The translations under genes and the position numbers were made by a program. The notes under the pieces were generated by a model, which made no database searches, was not told where the DNA came from, and was given only the letters and a program-made list of their open reading frames with translations. Below are positions 31,201 to 43,559 of a stretch of DNA of 64,000 nt, one piece after another. Origin of the DNA: Sipunculus nudus (taxonomy: Eukaryota; Annelida; Sipuncula; Golfingiida; Sipunculidae); contig CM049309.1 in NCBI GenBank assembly GCA_026874595.1, forward strand, positions 41,798,579 to 41,862,578, written 5' to 3'. Within the stretch, counting starts at the first letter, position 1. Every line of letters starts with the position of its first letter.

Positions 31201-32433
31201 TAAACTAAGCATGAAAAGTTCAGCATGGAACAAGGCAATTTAACCCCTGAACTCTACCACATAACATTATATGCATGTTCCCCCTCCAAAAGGCTCCTAG
31301 TCCTACTGTCAAGCAGCAATTCTTCAAAAATTTTCATTTAAAAAGAGTTCAAAAGGATAGTCTTCAACTGATCTGTAAACTGACAACTTCACTGATAGTA
31401 AGGAGTTTCACTTTAAAGTTACTAGTCAAATGGGTTTTGAATATTTGATAATGTATAATGATGGTTCCGATGAAGGTTTTAGGAATAAAATTTAATATCT
31501 ATAAATAGACACTCAATTGTCCTTATAAATAGCATGTTCTATTAAATATACAAATTCTTTAATCTTGGCTGTGGTAATAGTTTGGCCATGATTATGCATA
31601 CATCACGATCCACAGAGGGATCTCATTAAATTTGCCCTACTTCCCCCAACAGTAAGACATTCTCAGCTAGTAATGCTACAGGGGTTTAAGAGACCATGTA
31701 CTGTGTTGAATATGCCTTATACACACAATATATTATATAAACATGCTATTGTTTAATTGGAACCATTCTCTGAGCATGAACAGCTTAAGCACTGGCAATG
31801 TAAGACATTCCTAATAAAATCTGTAATCTAAAACTAAACAGAAAATGCAGGCTATCAGAAGAAAATTTGAAGCAAATTCTCAATAAACACAGGAGATCTA
31901 TCAATATATAATTCGATTATAGATCCATGTGAAACTGTCTACAATTATACTGAAACTTATTTATATTGCCATAATAAAACTTAAAACTTAACTTAAATTG
32001 AACTAAGCTCAGTGTTTCTGCAATATGCAATGATGTATTACCAAGGAAAACCTGCTTCAGTCAAACCCCAAATGTATCAAGTTATCAGTCAGTCCTTTGG
32101 CCAAAAGACAATGAGTATGTCATTAAATGTGATCTCTGATTTTAAAATTAAAATTTCTGTTGGTATAATGGTTAATAAGATTCAAACAAAACATCTCGGT
32201 GGATTTTTAAAGCTGACATTTTGCAAGACCTTTGGTTCTACTGAGTGCGAGATACTGAGAAAGGTTTGAGTGGCTTCAGATTTTGTGGTCCAGATCTACT
32301 AAATACTCAGAGCCACTCTAGTATATATGGTGGGTGACAAAGCTTGTTAAACAGGGGTAATAGCAAACTTCCTAGAGCAATTGTGAGTTACGTTTTGGTG
32401 GAGATAGTCTGTTGATCAACAGTACAGAAAGAA
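28268..32433. other. No gene recognised
   Basis: AT-rich sequence with a GACTTGGACTCG fragment at 29556-29620. On the minus strand a tRNA B-box-like GAGTTCAAATC lies near 28405-28415. A short frame at 30855-31121 has GC content above its surroundings but no recognised motif. Confidence 0.4.
29556..29620. repeat. GACTTGGACTCG hexamer-repeat fragment
   Basis: Contains GACTTGGACTCGAGTGGCC and further GGACTTG/GGACTCG units. Same hexamer blocks as 25145-25640. Confidence 0.65.
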
Positions 32434-33111
32434 TTGTTTTTTAATTATAAGGTTTTATCTCAGTTACAAGGAATCCTGGCACTTTTTTCCCCATCATGCA
32501 AACATATCCATCAACCTTTCTGGACTTCATACCTTTCAGTATTCCTATCATCCTTTTTATGTTTCATAACTTTACATATGAATTTTATTATATTTCATGA
32601 CAAAGCAGCAGTTCACCATCTAATTTACCTATCAGGGTTCTTTATGAAGATCAACTTGATAAACATTTCTAACCAGGCCATGGTCAACACTGGAATTAAC
32701 TATATACAAATAACTTGGCCAGGCCATGAACTTGATGAAGATGTCTTGATACCTTGGAACTCACCTATAATAATCACCACAAGCTGGAACACTATGACCC
32801 GTTTCCAATTTTTGGGGATTCCCATTTTATCATTCAGTCATCTTCATCCAAGATCATTTTCCCATGGTCATCTCCGCGATGGATCCATCCTTACTGCTAG
32901 AGAAATAACAAGACCAAAGATTAGCTGTCAGATAGCCAAAGATTATCAAACCAGTTCTCATAGCTGTGATGGCACATTACAAAAGATGATTTCAAATGAC
33001 AAAAATATAGAAATAATGAGATTTTGGCAACAAGTGCCATATGCTCCATCAGTATATGGGAATATAAAAAGTATGCCTATGAAGGAGATAAGTTTGTATG
33101 ATATTATTTGA
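32434..33111 (+). CDS. Unrecognised 225-codon open reading frame
   Basis: Longest uninterrupted reading frame in the window outside the minisatellite. The N-terminal third is hydrophobic (segments around residues 30-50 and 62-75); the rest is Ser/His/Ile-rich without a repeat, Cys pattern or catalytic motif I can name. No splice context, Kozak signal or neighbour supports expression, and it ends just before an (AT)n microsatellite. In sequence this AT-rich a frame of this length is uncommon but possible by chance. It may be a remnant of a mobile element or host exon. Confidence 0.2.
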   Translation: MFFNYKVLSQLQGILALFSPSCKHIHQPFWTSYLSVFLSSFLCFITLHMNFIIFHDKAAVHHLIYLSGFFMKINLINISNQAMVNTGINYIQITWPGHELDEDVLIPWNSPIIITTSWNTMTRFQFLGIPILSFSHLHPRSFSHGHLRDGSILTAREITRPKISCQIAKDYQTSSHSCDGTLQKMISNDKNIEIMRFWQQVPYAPSVYGNIKSMPMKEISLYDII

Positions 33112-33117
33112 CATCTT

Positions 33118-33119
<2 letters not shown>

Positions 33120-33189
<70 letters not shown>

Positions 33190-33202
33190 TATATATATAT
33201 AT
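33120..33202. repeat. (AT)n microsatellite
   Basis: Continuous AT dinucleotides from about 33120 to 33180, followed by ACACACACAT and a second short AT run to 33202. Confidence 0.97.
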
Positions 33203-33237
33203 GAAAATGGTATACACAGAAAAGTTGGTTTACTGAC

Positions 33238-33312
33238 GGTAGGAAAAGAACCCACGATCTTCCGATTTCGGGTTGGGTGCTTTAACCACTTGGTTATGCC
33301 AGATTCCCTACC
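33238..33312 (-). repeat. tRNA-derived sequence (SINE head or tRNA pseudogene)
   Basis: On the minus strand the 75-base block begins GGTAGGGA and ends TTTCCTACC, forming an acceptor-like stem. It contains an A-box-like ATAACCAAGTGGTTAAAGC and a B-box-like GTGGGTTC. The D-arm is like tRNA-Leu/Ser, but the T-arm (GGGTTCTTTTCC) is degenerate and no clean anticodon arm forms, so it is not a working tRNA gene. Confidence 0.5.
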
Positions 33313-33459
33313 CATCTGTGTATTTGCACACTTTTATAGGAACCAGTGAATGGACGTCATGGTAGTGACGCCATAGTCTCACCCACTACATGTGTCAGCA
33401 CAGTGACTTTGCATGCAGCAGGGAGAACTAATGGCCTTATATGGTGTGTGGCATATATT

Positions 33460-33610
33460 ATATATTATTTATATATATTATATATAGATGTATGAACAGA
33501 TATGCTGGTTCACTGCACTGGCTGTTCTATATACCAATTCCATCTATATACATTGAACCAACATGGGTATTGATACATCTATCTATCTATCTATCAATAT
33601 ATATACACAA
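33460..33610. repeat. AT-rich simple repeats including (CTAT)n
   Basis: TATATATTATTTATATATTA stretch, then ATCTATCTATCTATCTATCA near 33578-33597. Confidence 0.8.
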
Positions 33611-33879
33611 GTCCAGAAATCATATTCTTCTTAACTGTGGCTGTAAATAGTGTAATCTATCATTCTCAATATAAATAAAAGTGAAATAGTGAGTCAAAAT
33701 ACAAAAAAAACGGACAATATGTAGGCAGCACAACCAGTCTTCAGCTAAGTTGTTCAAGATTAAAGGGGCCAAATCACCTATAAAGCATGTTGAATTAGCA
33801 TAAAAATAACTTGTTCCCTTCAAAATAAATTTGTACCTGCAATAATATTGCTTTGAAACCATTTGCCTACTCATGTAAA

Positions 33880-34256
33880 CATGTGTTCAAAACATTGGAT
33901 TGGGTGCGATCACAGGTGTCAACATAAACACAGCGCGTGGAGCCACAACACGTGTCAATCATGAGATGCTCTGACTGACTTGGCCCAAAAAATGTAATAC
34001 ATGTTCCTGCTGGCTGAAACACTGTGTGTTGCGACTCATAATCGAACCCCCTACACATGGCCTTGTTATGGGAAACAGACACACGTGGACTGTATTTACC
34101 AACATGCAGAGCCATAACAAGGTGTTAAACATCCATATGCGAGGTACTGAGACTGTGTGGTGGGATGGTTTTGCTGGGAAACTTTTGTATAAAGCAAAAT
34201 GAACTAATTATATGAAAGAAAAGGCATAATATTGCTCCTGATTATGTCCCTTTAAT
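33880..34256 (-). mobile_element. Inverted-repeat element fragment related to 22823-23472
   Basis: Read on the minus strand from 34256: ATTAAAGGGACATAATCAGG, then AGCAATATTATGCC, AAGTTTCCCAGCAAAACCAT, TGTTTAACACCTTGTTAT, GAACATGTATTACATTTTTT. These blocks follow the order of the element at 22823-23472. The left end is lost or diverged near 33880. Confidence 0.75.
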
Positions 34257-34259
34257 AAT

Positions 34260-36935
34260 ATAATGCTGCAACATTTCATGACAATCTGTCCAACCATTCC
34301 TGGAATATCATGCATTTTCATTAACAAGTCTCCACTCTCCAGAGATGCTTTAACCTTGTCCCCCTCCCTAGACTGGTACCCCGCTCTATTATGGCACCGC
34401 TGCTCTAGGCCAATCATAGAGACGGGAGTACAACGCCATCTTCAGGACTCCCGGCAGACTGGTTCCAACTCAAGTATGATTTATATTTGATAAAAATAAG
34501 CATTCCGTTTGCTCAGAGAAGTTGTTAAAAGTTGGCTGTACATTTCATGTGATATTTATGATTAGATTAATAGATATTGATAATTAACCAATGCCACGTA
34601 CAGTGGAATATCAAGTATTCAGTATATCGTATGATTCGTATCATCTATACATCCATCAGTCAATTTTTGTGCAAAAACTCATTTTCAATATTTGGAAATT
34701 TTAAATAACTAAAGAAAGTAATTTTATAAGTAATCTTCACAGATAACCAGCCAGAATTGCGAGAACATCCATGACAATCAGTGTGAGCGTGCAGACTGGA
34801 ATTGGAACCAGTCTACATGTAGGTCAGGAGTTGCAACTGGGAGTACTTAAGATGGCCCTGTACGCCTGTCTCTATGCTTGGCTTGAGGGCCTTTATAGAG
34901 CAGGGTACCAGTCTACCCCCTCACCCCCTCCCCCCCCCCCCAACACAAAGAATAAGGTCACATGAACTCATCAGGTCACATGACCTCATTATAGGTCTGG
35001 TGGGATAACCCTGTGTTGATGTAAAACTGGAGTTTTTTTGCGCCTGGCAGTAATGATTTTTGCCCTCCAAAATGTTGGGGCTTGGTGGAGACATGGCTGT
35101 AATATTTTGTTCTCCAAATAAAAAGTGAAAATGTGCAATGTTAAGACATTGTGGATGGCAGCACCAGTCTTCTCCAGCAATTAAAGTTTTTGTAAATCAT
35201 GCAATCAAAATTTCATAACAATTTGTCCAGATGTCCCTGAGACATCTGGCCTGTTCAACATATTTTTACTAACAACTCATTAGGTACTGCAACAGATTTT
35301 GCTGTGTAATTCTAAGAATATAGGCCATAAGGACTTCATTTCAGATTTCTAAGAAACTTTCACCAGGACCTCTCTTAAGTTTAGGATAACAGTTACAATA
35401 TGTGCCCTGTTAAAGAAGGACGAACTGGTCAGATGCCTGGATGTACAGACAGTACCTGATAAATGACTATTGAGCTAAAAATCAAACTGGTCCCCCCCCT
35501 CTTTTATCCCCATAAACAACAAAATTTAATTGGACCTTTCGAGCTAGACACAAGTAAAAAAACTCCTATATAAGGTGTACAGTTAAATAAATTTCAGCTA
35601 GATCAAAAATATGGTTCACTTGATGAACCAGTAAGTCTAAACTCAAACTTACGCAAAACAAATCTCTAGGTTCACCTACTTCATTGTTGGCCACCTTGAG
35701 AGAGGGAGAAACTAAAGACTATTCCTTTTAAACTACTACAAGTCATTGTACTCTAAGCAGTGGTGTTTATTAGGTCTTTTTAAGTTATCACATACAAACA
35801 TGGCATTGCACGTTTAAGGCAATTTATAACCTGAACAATGCGACATTTGATTGTTTTGTGAAGCCTGAAACCATGCTGTGAATTAAACAAACAAAAAGAA
35901 GAGATTGCTGACACGGAAAACAGAGTGAGAAGTACCACAATTTAGAACAATAAGTACCTTTCAGTTTTGTGATTGAATTAATAACCATGCCTGAGCACCT
36001 GTATACCCAAACTGTGACACTGTGATTCTCATGTGGGCAGCCATGAGTTTCTCTTGTCAAGATTGTGGTTTTTCAAAATTTTAAAACAGTCTATATATAG
36101 GCCATGTGATGTCATAATTTAATATACTTCCTGCATTCACTCACACTGCTTAACTATATATCAGTACTGTAGTGTATATTTAATTAGATATACACTTCCT
36201 GCTCCTTATATCCAAGGACTACATTATACACACAAACACATAAATGTGGGTTTGTCTTCATGTGAAAAACTACTGTTATTGACTAACATGGACCTCCATA
36301 CATTGAGTACCAATTATTTCATCAATTTCCAACTCTCTGACCAATGAGCTTCTATGTGCTGTGAGTTTGCAGAAATGTTCTCTGTTCAAATGATTGTGCT
36401 GATGTGGCATACCTTCAGGTAGGCCACAACAGTGAGGAATGTCATTTTTGATAGGACTGACTGTTAACCCTCTCCTTTACCATCAGTGTGCTTCTTCATA
36501 AGGAATTGTGACAGAGGAGTTTTATAAGCCAGTTGCCACATCGGGAGATTCAGGAAGCTATAGGAGGACCTATAAACATATGCTTTAGAGATGTTTCCAT
36601 AGCCTGTTAGTGGTCCGGTCTAATGAAGAATGGATGAAGGTAACACATGCTTATTGTATGAGTTTTATACAAAATTTCACAATTTTGCTTTAGAGGCATA
36701 AACATGGATTGATCCAGAGAACAAGCATTAGCATGACAGTCCAAAAACTTCACCAATAGAGTGTTATGCACAGCCTACCCACAATTCAAAGTTTCTGAAT
36801 CTCTGTTAAGTATTATAAACTTACAAGTCAGCTGTCATCAAAGCTATTTGCTTGTTGAGAAAGTTTCACATCAGATTTCCTTGCAAATAGCTAATCTTAT
36901 CACTCTTGAAATATTTTATTCCATTAACCCTATAA
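34260..36935. other. No gene recognised
   Basis: AT-rich sequence with a poly-C run near 34930-34941. No supported exon or repeat family. Confidence 0.4.
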
Positions 36936-36939
36936 ATAT

Positions 36940-37240
36940 AATTTTATTACAGTGACCACTTATGTACCATTTTATTCCAGTGACCACATATGTACCATCT
37001 TATTCCAGTGACCAAAAAGTACCATTTTATACCAGTGACCACATATGTACCATTTTATTCCAGTGACACCATAAGTACCATTTTATACCAGTTACCACAT
37101 ATGTACCATTTTATTCCAGTGACCATATATGTACCATTTTATTCCAGTGACCCCATAAGTACCCTTTTATTCCAGTGACCACACATGTACCACTTTATCC
37201 CAGTGATGACATAATTACTATTATATTGAAGTGACTACAC
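36940..37240. repeat. 28-bp minisatellite, about 10 units
   Basis: Unit read as GTACCATTTTATTCCAGTGA then CCACATAT. About ten units, with ACATATG/CATAAG variants. Because 28 is not a multiple of three, the apparent periodic peptide in this frame is an artefact of the repeat. Confidence 0.9.
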
Positions 37241-37244
37241 AAGT

Positions 37245-38290
37245 TCTCAACTCTAATACTTGGGGAACCTGGTTTTGAGTTGGTTATATAGTGGCAAATA
37301 CTTATATCCTCATTTGCTTTTCCATGGCACATCATGGGGGAAACATAATAAACCACAGCAGCCATGCTAAGGCACATACCATGGGAAAAACTAAGAATTC
37401 CAACAGCATGGCATGTTTCCATGAACCTAGCAGTCAATCCTAGCTGTCTGTTCTATATATACCAGAATGAAAGCCAATACCTTAGACTTTAAATTTGCTC
37501 AGTAATGATAAGTATCCCATTCCCATGTGGTCTGGCACATTATTATTAATAAACCTAGGTATTAACTATACAGACTGAGTGGTGTGATATACTGTGATTA
37601 CTGGCTGGGCAAATCAGTCTCAGGCCATGTGTAATTACAGTATTTAGATGTGGAAGTCATTAAGTTGGTGGCACTGTGCAAATCTCTACAATGAGAAAGC
37701 CTAGTTATAAAACATTTATTATGTGCTGTGTGTGATAGTAGTTCAGAGAGTGCATGCAGTATACTTTCAATATACTGAGATTCTGCTCACTGATATTATT
37801 ACTCACATGGCTTTAGTTTACTCATATGATTAAAACCATGTGGCTGTTAAGCTTCTCTATCCACTTTCATTTATTTTGATAAAACCATTTCCAGGAAATA
37901 AAGCTACAAACCAAAAGTTGGCAATATACAATATATAATACTAGTAGAGACGGACTGTGTGTGGCACTGGGCAAGCACGCACAGAGAAAACCAATAGTTA
38001 TATAGCATTATGTGTCAGGCCCGACTGAAGTTCAGAGGGTACATGCAGTGTTCTCTTTTTTATTACAATGAATCAGAGTAATCTAAATATACCATGACTT
38101 GCTGTTCATTAACTTAGATACTAATTATTCAAATGGTTTTAATTTACTCTTATATGATTAATCAATACATCTGTGTAGCTTATCCATTCATTTTTCACTT
38201 TGTTATAATATTAATAAACAATTTTTACCTGACTGTGTGTCTTTTAGCTCTGTAGCCATTTCTAGGAAGTACAGCCAAACATAATTGTGT
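37245..38290. other. No gene recognised
   Basis: AT-rich sequence without recognised features. Confidence 0.4.
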
Positions 38291-38293
38291 GTG

Positions 38294-38370
<77 letters not shown>
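38294..38370. repeat. (AT)n microsatellite
   Basis: AT dinucleotide run preceded by GTGTGTGTAT, with one TTT interruption. Confidence 0.97.
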
Positions 38371-38374
<4 letters not shown>

Positions 38375-38375
<1 letters not shown>

Positions 38376-41300
38376 CCAGGATGTTCCCATCATTTTACTT
38401 CTTCCACAAGTGTATATTTCACTTTTCAGGCAAGTATTCAATCTTGAAATTTCCCTTAATTCTTAATTGCATGTCACTACCATATTAAAGGTCCCTATCA
38501 GTATCTATTGTGGACTCTTGATGAATCCATTATAAAGTTCACATGTCTATAAACGTTATATTAACAACAAATCTCAGAGCCTGCTATTACTCATAAACAG
38601 GAGGTTAAACTTAGTGATCATCACTGCTGTAGCCACTGGGAGTCACATTTTCATATAAATTTTTCCGTTTTCTTTGTATTTGTCTATTGGTAAGAATGTT
38701 CACTGTATCAGGAATGTCCCACCAAATTTTGTTAATGCTAAGGACACAGATCGAGGGTTACATTTCCTTTGGTGTTTCTTCAGGTACCTGCCTGGATGAG
38801 TGGACACAGCTTCAGCGGTGACCATGGTGTGAATCCCAGTACAAGCATTGTACCGGTACTTTGTTTATTCAAATTTTACTCAAATTTACAGTTGAAACAT
38901 CTTAAAGTTCAGCACCTGTTAATTAAGAGTTACTTTGTGCTCTAACTTTATTTTATTCCTACAAATTTCGAACTGAATGCTCATTATCATTATTAAAAGA
39001 AAGCTCTATTTACGATATCATAATCCTGGCACATATCACATATGCATCAACCCTTTACTGTTTATAATCATTCAGTTATTTACTAGTCATGAATCTAATA
39101 ATTATCTCTAGTGACTATAACCAAACGCCACAGTCAGTACCATGGAGAGTACAGCCTAGCATTACCAATTTAATGCCTAGCATTACCAATTTAAATCTTA
39201 AATCTCTTTTCAATAAGCAAATGTGGACCTAAAAGATGTTCTTCATTGTCTTCTCGATATATGACTTCTTGATATATGACTATCTAAGTGCCAAAGATAA
39301 AATAAAACAGCTACTGACTGAATATTTCATTTTGATAAAACTAATAATCATTCAGTTACAAGGGGTTTGTCTTTTTAATTTGGAGTCATCCTGAAACTGT
39401 GGTTAGGGGATTTTAACTGGTAGTTGAAAAGTCTAGAAAAATGTAGAAAACTGACATTTAAAGAAAACAGTATTTTCACAAAAGGGAAGTAAGGAAACCT
39501 ATACACGTTTGAGTAGTGATATGAAATTTCATATATTTATGTTAATACCATCAGCTGATGATAAATTATATTTGCTTCCTTCTTTTGGGAGAGATGGACA
39601 GATAAAACAGACCAATGGATGTGGAGGAAGAATGTTCATCAGCAGTTAGAGAGAGGCTGTCAAATTTAGTGTCACTGCCAACACCACCCACTTATCAACA
39701 TGTGAGAATGAACCTGTCATGCACCAGGGAAATATGGGTATTTAATGTCTACATACTGATTATAGACTTGACAAACACACCTGTAGGAATTCAATAAGTT
39801 TGTATAGTGCTGTATTGAACATAGAGATAGCACCAAGCATCGTGTTGCAATACATAAATTAAATTAGCTATCAACAACTAACCATTCACAATCATAAATA
39901 TAGTAAGCATAGGACTTCAAAACACAATTCAAAACACAAGTTGTTTCTGCCTGTATGCAAATGCTTATACAATTAACCTGGTTAGGGTGATTAAACCTGA
40001 CAGACTTATTGTTATTCATGCTACATCATGATGACATGGCAGTAATGTATTTGGTAGTCTAACCATGCAGGTACAGACTCTCACCCCTGAACAACAATTA
40101 CAGCATATATCTAAATATACTCTCTTTGATCAAATAGACAGTCATGCCCATCGTGGTCTACGTTAATCCTTTACTCCCCTAAGGGCCTCTCAGGACAACT
40201 GTCCTTTGAATATAGTACAACATACTCCTTCCCTCATTTGACTCAATTGTTAGGTTGAACATGCTGCCTTTTAATGTTAAGTTTTTAAAGTTAAGTTCCC
40301 CTATGAATCTATAGCCAGCCTTCTCTGTCGATACTGTTGAAAATGTGGTAAAGAAATTGATGAAAAATGAGTGAGATATGAACTGATAAAAATGAGTGAG
40401 ATATGAACTGTAATGTAAATACAAATAGTGTCAGAATATGACAGAATTCTAAAACTGATCTGACAGGGTTTAAAAAAATATGTGACATACTAAAACACCT
40501 ACACATAGACAGACACTTATATGTAAGCTGTATTTTTAACAAAAAAATTCCTCCACAAGAATTTTCAGCACTTTCTATGTATGTATTTATAAGCAAAACA
40601 ATTATTTTAAATTTATAAAATAAACACATCTACAGTATTTATAATAATCACAATCAAACTTTAGTCTATGAAATAAGATATATATCGACATTTTCCAAGA
40701 TGTTGGGATATTTCTCAAAACAAGAATAACAAGATGGCCCGGTGCATGTTAAATGACACAGGACTTTTTTTATATCATGTGGTACACCATGTGCTACACT
40801 ATGTTGTAAGTTTTTTCTCATTATTGATATCTGCCTACCGGTAGGGGATAGGTTTCTGAAAATCATTAAAAGATTATCATCTGTTCAGAGCTGAACCATA
40901 CATTACTCCCTGTTGTATTACAATCAATTTGATTTTTTTTCCATTTGAAAATATATGGAATCGTAAAACTAAAAAATTTTCATCTTATTTACACTCCTAC
41001 TTCAATTCCTCAGATCTGATCTCGGTCATATTTCAATGTACCAAAGCTCTGAAAATTAACAGATTCTTCGCAAAAATGACACCTACATTACCCTATACCA
41101 AACGCATACACACAATCTATTAGCCAATACTTAAACATATGAACTGGTAAAATTCACTTACCGATGTGTCAGTAATCTGTATCAGTTATAAAAATTGTAC
41201 AACCAGTTATTCATACATAAGCATAAGCCCAAAACGTAAGCCCTTTGATTTCACAACCTCCTGTATGAATGAGCAAGTGTGCAGTAGGTTTGTGAATACA

Positions 41301-41585
41301 TGCAGGTCACAGGGTTGTATTAATATTCATGCTACACAAGCAGCCAGCCCTATTATATAGAGATGCTATTTGCATAGCTCTCATTGGACCATAGCATCAG
41401 GTAAGCACAAATAGCTGGCATCTTTGGCTTTCTTTGCCCATTTTAAAAAATAGGCCCGTCTTCTGCAAACAACAGCAAGGGTCACCTCTGAAACAATATA
41501 TTTGTTATATGTAATCTGCACTCCTTTTCCTTAAGGGAGTAATTTGGGTTGGGGATGATAGAGCTCCAAGTCCTCGGTAAATTTG
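38375..41585. other. No gene recognised
   Basis: AT-rich sequence. Short open frames lack splice context or domain motifs. Confidence 0.4.
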
Positions 41586-41589
41586 GCAA

Positions 41590-41822
41590 AGAAAAAGGTA
41601 TGGTTCTCTGGCACCACCAGTGTAAATTTTAACCCCCCGCATCAAACATTTTGATTTTCATAAATAACAAGAAGATAAAATGATACAATTTTGATAAGAT
41701 TTCCTTTGTTACGTAGTGCTTTTACCTGTTTAGCAAAAAAATTATGCTATTATTATGCTTTTCCCTGATCATAAGACATTTTCATTGAAACATACAAAAA
41801 AAGGTAAAAAAAAAGTGGCCTT
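41590..41822. mobile_element. MITE, GGTATGGTTCTCAGGCAC family, inverted and truncated copy
   Basis: Begins AAGGTATGGTTCTCTGGCAC, then runs through the complement of the 6195-6513 interior (ACCCCCCGCATCAA, TAACAAGAAGATAAAATGAT, CTGATCATAAGACA, TGAAACATACAAAAAAAGG). The second terminal repeat is missing; it stops at AAAAGTGGCC. Confidence 0.75.
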
Positions 41823-42013
41823 AGTGACTTACATTACAGCTTGCTTTTTATGCCTTAATCCATTCAAGGTAATCATATCATGTACCAATATTGTAAAACT
41901 CCTTCATGACAGTATTATTGAAAATGGAATCTATTTTGTGTTGTTCGTACTATTTCAAGGATTGTCACAATTTTTTTATGATTTTCCTGCAAATTGCCAA
42001 ATGTCAAAATTCT

Positions 42014-42053
42014 GATACAATGTGGGGTTGGAGATGTCCCCACACTGTATCAC
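42014..42053. other. 15-bp inverted repeat (hairpin)
   Basis: TGATACAATGTGGGG, a 10-base spacer, then CCCCACACTGTATCA. Arms are complementary except one position. Confidence 0.75.
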
Positions 42054-42129
42054 ATACGGTTGCTGATGCACGTGGCAGACGATGTTCCAAGACCAGTTTG
42101 ATGACAGAAGTCTTTATTCAATAGCAAGC

Positions 42130-43005
42130 AGTCTGGGCCAGTCTTTGCTGAGGCCCTGACTCTCAGCGCGCACTACAGATAGTTTTGTTACAGAGCTTTC
42201 ACGTGACATATGAGATGTACATATCCATATTTCTGCATTTCATCATAAAAGCTAAACCATATTGGATGACTCAAAGTAGGTCACAATTAAATCAGAGTTG
42301 TAAGTGTTCTTCCTAACTTTCGTGAGATCTGATTGGACAAAAGTTCTATGGAAAATCCGAAGACTGACCTGACATAAATCTAGTTATAGACTGACCTACA
42401 AGTCCTATTTCAGACTCTATAAACATAATCTGCCTGCCTCATCATAGAAACCAATTTAGAGCTAATTTGTGAGAGTACATTTAGGCTCTACAAACATAAT
42501 GAATTACCATTAGATACTTGGTTGTCTGATGAACCATCAATAATCTTTGGCTCTGTCTGAATATCAGTCCTCATTAATCTATGACACTGATCTTAGTGTT
42601 TGTCACTCTGTGAATTTTAAGTTTTAGTTTGATTACCAATATTTAAATTAACCACTTCATAACAATTCTGTCTCGACTTGAAAATTTAAGAAGATTGTCT
42701 GTTGCTTCAATGCTTTGGTACAAGGGTCCACAGAAATAGTATTTTTTAACAGTGTGACCTGAGTAGACAATTCAAATTTTGTTTGTAAATTCACTTTCAT
42801 AAATTCTTTAGGTTGCAATGCTAAATTCTGACAAGTCTTGGAATTTTATCACAAAAAATCTGCAGTGAGAAAGTGGGACAAAAATTTCATATGGCTTTGT
42901 GGTGAAATGTTGCACCTATTCAAAATGTCATAGAAAACAATGAGTCAAGATAAAAAGTTTAACTTTAAAAAAAAGTGTAACAGAAAAAAAAAAGATGCCA
43001 GAAGT
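42130..43005. other. No gene recognised
   Basis: AT-rich sequence without recognised features. Confidence 0.4.
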
Positions 43006-43557
43006 TCCTAGCCCTGCCAGGGCTTTAGTATTTGCGTTTACTAATAAAATGCTTACAATAAAACGTGATTCCATGTATCGATAGACTGAACTCAGTGCCA
43101 GCTATTATCACTAAAGCCCTGTAAAGTCCATAGAGTGAATCACTGATATTTGCATATCAAGGCGTCACAAGGCTCTTTGAGGACCTGACTATTCCCCCGT
43201 ATTTGTATATCAGGCCGTCACGCCTCATGTGAGTGGCATCGTTGCTATGAGAACGCCAACAGCGGTCCCACAGCTCGACCCGCTTGGTAACATTCGCACT
43301 GAAATCATGTGTTCTGGTAGTCCACACATAAATCTTCGTGTTTTATGATATATCTCTTCTGAATGAATATTACGGGCCATGGGCCAAATGTAAGTGCATA
43401 TTATAGACACTATCGCAAAAATTTTGTTCCGACAGGTCCAGTAAAATTCCTTCTGCCGAGATGACAAGAGCAGCTGGCAGCATTTGTCTGAACCTGTGTA
43501 TTAACTGTCAAAATGCGACTCGCGATCGTGTCAGTCAGCCGGTACATTTTGACTGCG
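43006..43557 (+). repeat. Dispersed element, copy 2 (partner 14388-14945)
   Basis: Begins TAGCCCTGCCAGGGCTTTAG and ends CATTTTGACTGCGCT; same order of blocks and orientation as 14388-14945, with small substitutions. An RFX/X-box-like GTTCTCATAGCAAC (minus strand, near 43237-43250) is kept in both copies. Confidence 0.85.
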
Positions 43558-43559
43558 CT

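Noticed and set aside
33049-33349. Frames rich in YIYI
   Set aside because: Translations of the (AT)n microsatellite; the same holds at 38285-38488, 46720-46929 and 48235-48460.
36990-37178. Periodic peptide (YHFIPVT units)
   Set aside because: It is the translation of a 28-bp minisatellite; the period is not a multiple of three, so the protein pattern is accidental.
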